A DNA stretch of 64,000 bases from Ectopseudomonas chengduensis (GTDB lineage Bacteria > Pseudomonadota > Gammaproteobacteria > Pseudomonadales > Pseudomonadaceae): contig NZ_JACFYZ010000007.1 in the NCBI RefSeq assembly GCF_015712065.1, positions 155,397 to 219,396 of the forward strand. The letters run 5' to 3'. This document shows positions 59,888-64,000 of the stretch, one piece after another (position 1 is the stretch's first letter; each line of letters opens with the position of its first letter). The notes below the pieces were generated by a model. The model was not told the origin of the DNA and did not search any database. It saw only the letters and a list, made by a program, of their open reading frames with translations. The translations under genes and the position numbers were made by a program.

Positions 59888-60926
59888 GGCTTTCGTCGCT
59901 GCGTAGATCGACCGTGACCTCCACCGACATGCCGGGGCGGATCAGTCCATGCAGTGGGTTGTCGGCGGCGAAGGTCAGCTTGACCGGGATGCGCTGCACC
60001 ACCTTGGTGAAGTTGCCGGTGGCGTTGTCTGGCGGCAGCAGGCTGAACTGCGCACCGGAGGCGGCGAACAGGCTGTCAATGCGGCCTTCGATGGGGGTGT
60101 CGGGATAGCTGTCGAACAGCAGTTCGGCTTTCTGCCCAGGGTGCATGTGGCCGATCTGGGTTTCCTTGAAGTTGGCCTGGATCCAGATGTCCTGATCCGG
60201 TACCAGCGACAGCAGGTAGGCGCCGCTTTGCACCACCTGGCCTTCACGGGCCGAGCGCTGGCCGACCATGCCGCTGATCGGCGCATGGATCTGCGTGCGC
60301 GAGAGGTTGAGGTCGGCCTGTTCCAGGTCGGCCTGCGCCGAGAGAATCAGCGCGTCCAGGCGTTTGAGCTCGGCTTCCAGGCTGGCGACCTGCTGACGCT
60401 GAGCCTGCAGATCGGCCTGGGCCTTGGCCACTTGCGAGCGGGCCACGCGGTTGTCGGCGGCCAGGGTGGTGACGCGTTCTTCGGAGACGTACCCCGGCTT
60501 GCGCAGGGTCTGTGCGCGGCCGAGATCGAGCTTGGAGCGATCGAGGGTCGCCTGGCTGGCGGCGACGTCGGCCTGGCTGGCTGCAATCAGGCTGGCCTGC
60601 TGGTCGAGTTTGCTCTGCGCCTGGGCGCGTTCGGCCTGGTGAGTTTCCAGGGCGGCGAGGGCGCGCTGGCGAGCCAGGCGGAAATCGGCGTCTTCCAGCA
60701 CGGCCAGGAGTTGGCCGGCCTCCACGTGTTGGTTGTCGCGCACTAGGACCTTTTCGATGCGTGCATTCAACTGGCTGGAGACGCGAGTGATCTCGCCCTG
60801 CACGTAAGCATTGTCCGTGCTCTCGTGGTAGCGACCGATCAGCAGCCACTGGGCGAGCAGGGCGCCGGCGATCAACACCAGCAGGATCACGAATACGAGA
60901 AGGCGACGTTGCAGTTTGGCGGGCAT
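59877..60926 (-). CDS. emrA: Membrane fusion protein, EmrA/HlyD family
   Basis: A 349-residue periplasmic adaptor anchored by one N-terminal helix (RRLLVFVILLVLIAGALLAQW). The biotinyl-lipoyl halves are at YVQGEITRVSSQLNARIEKV and NLSRTQIHAPISGMVGQRSA. Between them lies a long alanine/glutamine-rich coiled-coil hairpin (about residues 95-205). The C-terminal part is a beta-barrel with FKETQIGHMHPGQKAELLFDSYP. It should join the EmrB-type transporter to an outer-membrane factor. It is the promoter-proximal gene of the pair. Confidence 0.93.
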   Translation of the reverse strand: MPAKLQRRLLVFVILLVLIAGALLAQWLLIGRYHESTDNAYVQGEITRVSSQLNARIEKVLVRDNQHVEAGQLLAVLEDADFRLARQRALAALETHQAERAQAQSKLDQQASLIAASQADVAASQATLDRSKLDLGRAQTLRKPGYVSEERVTTLAADNRVARSQVAKAQADLQAQRQQVASLEAELKRLDALILSAQADLEQADLNLSRTQIHAPISGMVGQRSAREGQVVQSGAYLLSLVPDQDIWIQANFKETQIGHMHPGQKAELLFDSYPDTPIEGRIDSLFAASGAQFSLLPPDNATGNFTKVVQRIPVKLTFAADNPLHGLIRPGMSVEVTVDLRSDESHGG

Positions 60927-61033
60927 GCTTGAGGCTCGGGGTGCGTCAAAGAAATGTAAGTAAATTTAACAGCGTTCCCTTTTCGCTAGTAGACTCTCGG
61001 TCTGGCATGCTTTGTTGCGTATGAGGAACAATC

Positions 61034-61954
61034 ATGGGGCTGGATGACGCACTGATCTTTACCCGAGTGGTGGAATGCCACAGCTTCACCCAGGCTGCGA
61101 CCAGCCTGGGCATGCAGAAATCGACGGTGAGCCGGCGCATCGCGTTGCTCGAAGAGCGCCTTGGTGTGCGTCTGCTCAACCGCACCACGCGTAAGTTGCG
61201 CCTGACCGAGGTGGGGCAGGCTTACTACGAGCGTTGCCGGCAGATCATGCTCGACTTCGCCGAGGCCGAGCAGGCAGTGATGCAGCTGCAGCGCGAGCCG
61301 TCCGGACTGTTACGCATCACTTCACCGATCGAATTTGGCCAGTTGTTTCTCGGGCGCGTGCTGGGCGAGTTCATGCGTCAGTACCCGCAGATCGACGCCG
61401 AGGTGGAACTGACCTCGCGATCCGTGGACCCGCTGGAGGAGGGCGTGGACATCGCCATCCAGGTCGGCCAGCCGCAGGATTCCACGCTGATCGCGCGCAA
61501 GTTGTTCGAAAGTGGCCGGCGTCTGTGCGCCAGTCCTGCTTACCTGGCGGCGCACGGTACGCCGCGCAGCGTTGCCGGGCTGGAGGGGCATCGGGCAATC
61601 CTCCTGCAGCATGACGCCCCGCGCTACTGGCCGCTATTGGGCGAACATCTGCCGTGCCAGCGGGTGATGACCTGCAACAACATCACCTTCGCCCGTGAGG
61701 CGACGCTGGCAGGCGCCGGGATTTGCGGGCTGCCGGTGATGATCAGCGAGGAGGCGGTGCGCAGCGGGCGTCTGATCGAGCTGCTGCCCGAGGCGCGCCT
61801 GCCGGTAGGCGAGGTGTACGCCATCTACCCGTCGCGGCGCTTCCAGGCGATGAAGGTCAAGACCTTTCTCGACTTTCTCATCGCCAGCTTGCCCATCACC
61901 CGCGGCGGGTTGCTGGAGCCAGGGGCCGTCGGCCTGCTAACATCGCCCGCTTGA
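61034..61954 (+). CDS. LysR-family transcriptional regulator
   Basis: A 306-residue LysR-type regulator. The N-terminal winged helix-turn-helix (residues 3-60) reads FTRVVECHSFTQAATSLGMQ then KSTVSRRIALLEERLGVRLL. An effector domain follows, with GLLRITSPIEFGQLFLGRVL and DIAIQVGQPQDSTLIARKL. It is of the CrgA/DsdC-like group. It is divergent from the emrAB operon across 107 bases (60927-61033), the normal arrangement for a LysR gene controlling its neighbour. The ligand is unknown. Confidence 0.9.
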   Translation: MGLDDALIFTRVVECHSFTQAATSLGMQKSTVSRRIALLEERLGVRLLNRTTRKLRLTEVGQAYYERCRQIMLDFAEAEQAVMQLQREPSGLLRITSPIEFGQLFLGRVLGEFMRQYPQIDAEVELTSRSVDPLEEGVDIAIQVGQPQDSTLIARKLFESGRRLCASPAYLAAHGTPRSVAGLEGHRAILLQHDAPRYWPLLGEHLPCQRVMTCNNITFAREATLAGAGICGLPVMISEEAVRSGRLIELLPEARLPVGEVYAIYPSRRFQAMKVKTFLDFLIASLPITRGGLLEPGAVGLLTSPA

Positions 61955-61987
61955 TTCAAACCTCGTGTCTTCCTTCCGAGAGCATTC

Positions 61988-63469
61988 ATGACCACCGTTC
62001 GTACCCGTATCGCGCCATCGCCAACCGGCGACCCCCATGTCGGCACCGCTTATATCGCGCTGTTCAACCTGTGCTTCGCTCGTCAGCACGGTGGCCAGTT
62101 CATCCTGCGCATCGAGGACACCGACCAGGTTCGCTCGACTCGTGAGTCCGAACAGCAGATTTTCGATGCCCTGCGCTGGCTGGGCATCGAGTGGGACGAA
62201 GGCCCGGACGTCGGCGGCCCGCATGGCCCGTACCGGCAGAGCGAGCGTGGTGAGATCTACAAGAAGTATTCGGACGAGCTGGTCGCCAAGGGCCATGCCT
62301 TCCCATGCTTTTGCTCCGCCGAGCGCCTCGACGAAGTGCGTGCGCAGCAGATGGCCAACAAGGAAACTCCGCGTTACGACGGCCACTGCATGCATCTGGA
62401 ACCGGCCGAGGCGCAGCGCCGCATCGCCGCAGGCGAGTCGCACGTGGTACGGATGAAGGTGCCGAGCGAAGGCGTTTGCGTGGTGCCGGACATGCTGCGT
62501 GGCGATGTCGAGATCCCATGGGATCGCATGGACATGCAGGTGCTGATGAAGGCCGATGGCCTGCCGACCTACTTCCTGGCCAACGTGGTCGATGACCACC
62601 TGATGGGCATCACTCACGTGCTGCGTGGCGAGGAATGGCTGCCGTCGGCGCCCAAGCTGATCAAGCTCTACGAGTACTTCGGCTGGGAACAGCCGGCGCT
62701 GTGCTACATGCCGCTGCTGCGCAATCCGGACAAGAGCAAGCTGTCCAAGCGCAAGAATCCCACCAGCATCACCTTCTACGAGCGCATGGGCTACCTGCCG
62801 CAGGCCATGCTCAACTACCTGGGGCGCATGGGCTGGTCGATGCCGGACGAGCGCGAGAAGTTCTCCCTGGCCGAGATGATCGAGCACTTCGACATCAACC
62901 GGGTGTCGCTGGGTGGACCTATCTTCGATCTGGAGAAGCTGTCCTGGCTCAACGGCCAATGGTTGCGTGAGTTGCCGGTGGAGACCTTTGCCGCTGAAGT
63001 GCAGAAGTGGGCGCTCAACCCCGAGTACCTGATGAAGATCGCGCCGCACGTGCAGGGCAGGGTGGAGACCTTCAGCCAGATCGCACCGCTGGCCGGCTTC
63101 TTCTTTTCTGGTGGCCTGAACCTGGACGCCAAGCTGTTCGAGCACAAGAAACTCTCGCCCGACCAGGTGCGTCAGCTGATGCAGCTGATCCTGTGGAAGC
63201 TCGAGTCGCTGCGTCAGTGGGAAAAGGATCGCATCACCGGCTGCATCCAGGCGGTGGTCGAGCACCTGGAGCTGAAGCTGCGTGACGCCATGCCGCTGAT
63301 GTTCGCCGCCATCACCGGCCAGGCCAGCTCGGTGTCGGTGCTCGATGCCATGGAAATCCTCGGCCCGGATCTGACCCGCTTCCGCCTGCGCCAGGCGCTG
63401 GAGCTGCTCGGCGGCACCTCGAAGAAAGAGGCCAAGGAGTGGGAGAAGCTGCTGGCGAGCATCGCCTGA
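61988..63469 (+). CDS. gltX: Glutamate--tRNA ligase
   Basis: A 493-residue class I aminoacyl-tRNA synthetase for tRNA-Glu. RIAPSPTGDPHVGTAYIAL holds the HIGH-like motif near residue 15. The KMSKS-like motif is KLSKRKNPTS near 252, and the zinc-site-like CFCSAERLDEVRAQQ is near 105. The C-terminal anticodon domain is complete. It is followed after 318 bases by a tRNA-Ala, tRNA-Glu, tRNA-Ala cluster that includes its own substrate. Confidence 0.96.
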   Translation: MTTVRTRIAPSPTGDPHVGTAYIALFNLCFARQHGGQFILRIEDTDQVRSTRESEQQIFDALRWLGIEWDEGPDVGGPHGPYRQSERGEIYKKYSDELVAKGHAFPCFCSAERLDEVRAQQMANKETPRYDGHCMHLEPAEAQRRIAAGESHVVRMKVPSEGVCVVPDMLRGDVEIPWDRMDMQVLMKADGLPTYFLANVVDDHLMGITHVLRGEEWLPSAPKLIKLYEYFGWEQPALCYMPLLRNPDKSKLSKRKNPTSITFYERMGYLPQAMLNYLGRMGWSMPDEREKFSLAEMIEHFDINRVSLGGPIFDLEKLSWLNGQWLRELPVETFAAEVQKWALNPEYLMKIAPHVQGRVETFSQIAPLAGFFFSGGLNLDAKLFEHKKLSPDQVRQLMQLILWKLESLRQWEKDRITGCIQAVVEHLELKLRDAMPLMFAAITGQASSVSVLDAMEILGPDLTRFRLRQALELLGGTSKKEAKEWEKLLASIA

Positions 63470-63470
63470 T

Positions 63471-63532
63471 GTAGGGTGCGCCGCGCGCACCGGGGTATCC
63501 TCGGTTGCGGCGGTGCGCGTGGCGCACCCTAC
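63471..63532. repeat. Palindromic repeat, GTAGGGTGCGC type
   Basis: GTAGGGTGCGCCGCGCGCAC at 63471 is inverted at 63513-63532 (GTGCGCGTGGCGCACCCTAC), with a 22-base centre. The two 20-bp arms pair at nearly all positions. It starts on the base after the gltX stop region, so it may terminate gltX. It is another repeat family, distinct from the REPINs. Confidence 0.75.
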
Positions 63533-63615
63533 GGTTAGGCCGGCGTTTGATTGTCGGGTTGGCTCTAAGTAATTGTTCTAGTGGCAAAAACTTTGGGCTG
63601 GCAGGAAAAATGTTG

Positions 63616-63643
63616 TTGACAGCCAATCTGGGCGCTCTTAACA
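63616..63643 (+). promoter_or_regulatory. Sigma-70 promoter of the tRNA cluster
   Basis: A perfect TTGACA at 63616-63621 and TTAACA at 63638-63643 are 16 bases apart, about 20 bases before the first tRNA. The GC-rich stretch GCGCCCCG after the -10 box resembles the discriminator of stringently controlled stable-RNA promoters. Confidence 0.75.
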
Positions 63644-63662
63644 TGCGCCCCGTCCTCGAGAT

Positions 63663-63738
<76 letters not shown>

Positions 63739-63745
63739 AACACTG

Positions 63746-63772
63746 ACAAGGCCAGCTTAGTGCTGGCCTTGT
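63746..63772 (+). terminator. Hairpin between tRNA-Ala and tRNA-Glu
   Basis: ACAAGGCCAGC-TTAGT-GCTGGCCTTGT, an 11-bp perfect stem followed by TCTT. It may be a terminator or a processing signal, since tRNA-Glu starts only 14 bases later. The same sequence begins again after the second tRNA-Ala at the window edge. Confidence 0.65.
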
Positions 63773-63786
63773 TCTTCGAAGGTTTT

Positions 63787-63862
63787 GTCCCCTTCGTCTA
63801 GTGGCCTAGGACACCGCCCTTTCACGGCGGTAACAGGGGTTCGAGTCCCCTAGGGGACGCCA
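63787..63862 (+). tRNA. tRNA-Glu (anticodon TTC)
   Basis: A 76-nt cloverleaf with acceptor GTCCCCT/AGGGGAC, anticodon stem CCGCC/GGCGG with loop CTTTCAC, T-arm GGGTTCGAGTCCC, and encoded CCA. It lies near gltX, its synthetase gene. Confidence 0.96.
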
Positions 63863-63909
63863 TATTCCAGTCGCAGCGCGCAAGTGTTGCGAACCGACCG
63901 CAAGGTTTC

Positions 63910-63985
<76 letters not shown>

Positions 63986-64000
63986 AACACTGACAAGGCC

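Overview
The window is a chromosomal segment of a Pseudomonas species. The evidence is the block gyrA-serC-pheA-hisC-tyrA/aroA fusion-cmk-rpsA-ihfB, followed by an O-antigen locus that ends in a long wbpM-type dehydratase and comEA, then an aromatic aminotransferase, uvrB, an EmrAB pump, a LysR regulator, gltX and a tRNA Ala/Glu cluster. From memory this matches the P. aeruginosa PAO1 layout around PA3134-PA3210, running in the same relative order. The genus call is firm. The species is not resolved; the repeat content and sequences would suit the P. mendocina/oleovorans group, but that is only an impression.

Layout. 1-6.8 kb (mostly minus strand): two tandem TrkH potassium transporters, a YkgJ-like protein, a nitroreductase, a Cpx-type envelope-stress set (kinase, CpxP-like protein, response regulator, small membrane protein) and a YciI protein. 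7.0-13.1 kb (plus): a PHP 5'-exoribonuclease, YciO, TrpS, ScpA-ScpB, a DUF1289 protein and RluB. 13.2-18.1 kb (minus): a GGDEF cyclase, YciK-like SDR, MupP, UbiG and MtaD. 18.2-32.9 kb (plus): MtnA, GyrA with a structured leader, serine/aromatic amino acid genes with an inserted APS kinase, Cmk, ribosomal protein S1, a REP-associated transposase inside a repeat array, and IhfB.

33.1-53.4 kb (plus) is the variable polysaccharide locus, AT-richer than its flanks, especially at 45.2-47.6 kb. It encodes UDP-ManNAcA synthesis (WecB, WecC), a Wzx flippase, a Wzy-like polymerase, three glycosyltransferases, two hexapeptide acyltransferases, a fused double oxidoreductase next to a heparinase-fold protein, and a PglC-PglD-PglE-WbpM set. 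The last set predicts a lipid-linked di-N-acetylbacillosamine-type first sugar. No wzz, waaL or rhamnose genes are present in the window. A beta-CASP RNase-like protein occupies the entry of the locus.

53.5-64 kb returns to conserved genes: comEA, tRNA-Asn, aminotransferase, uvrB, emrB/emrA with a divergent LysR regulator, gltX, and tRNA-Ala, -Glu, -Ala.

The gaps between genes are full of palindromic repeats. The dominant kind is a REPIN: two different REP arms in inverted orientation. About fifteen copies lie in this window, several of them in tandem arrays of 103 or 114 bp period. One REPIN of the 114-bp array is split by the RAYT transposase gene at 31.7-32.2 kb. Other palindrome families occur at 5.1 and 6.8 kb (a related pair), 16.7, 22.6, 54.3 and 63.5 kb.
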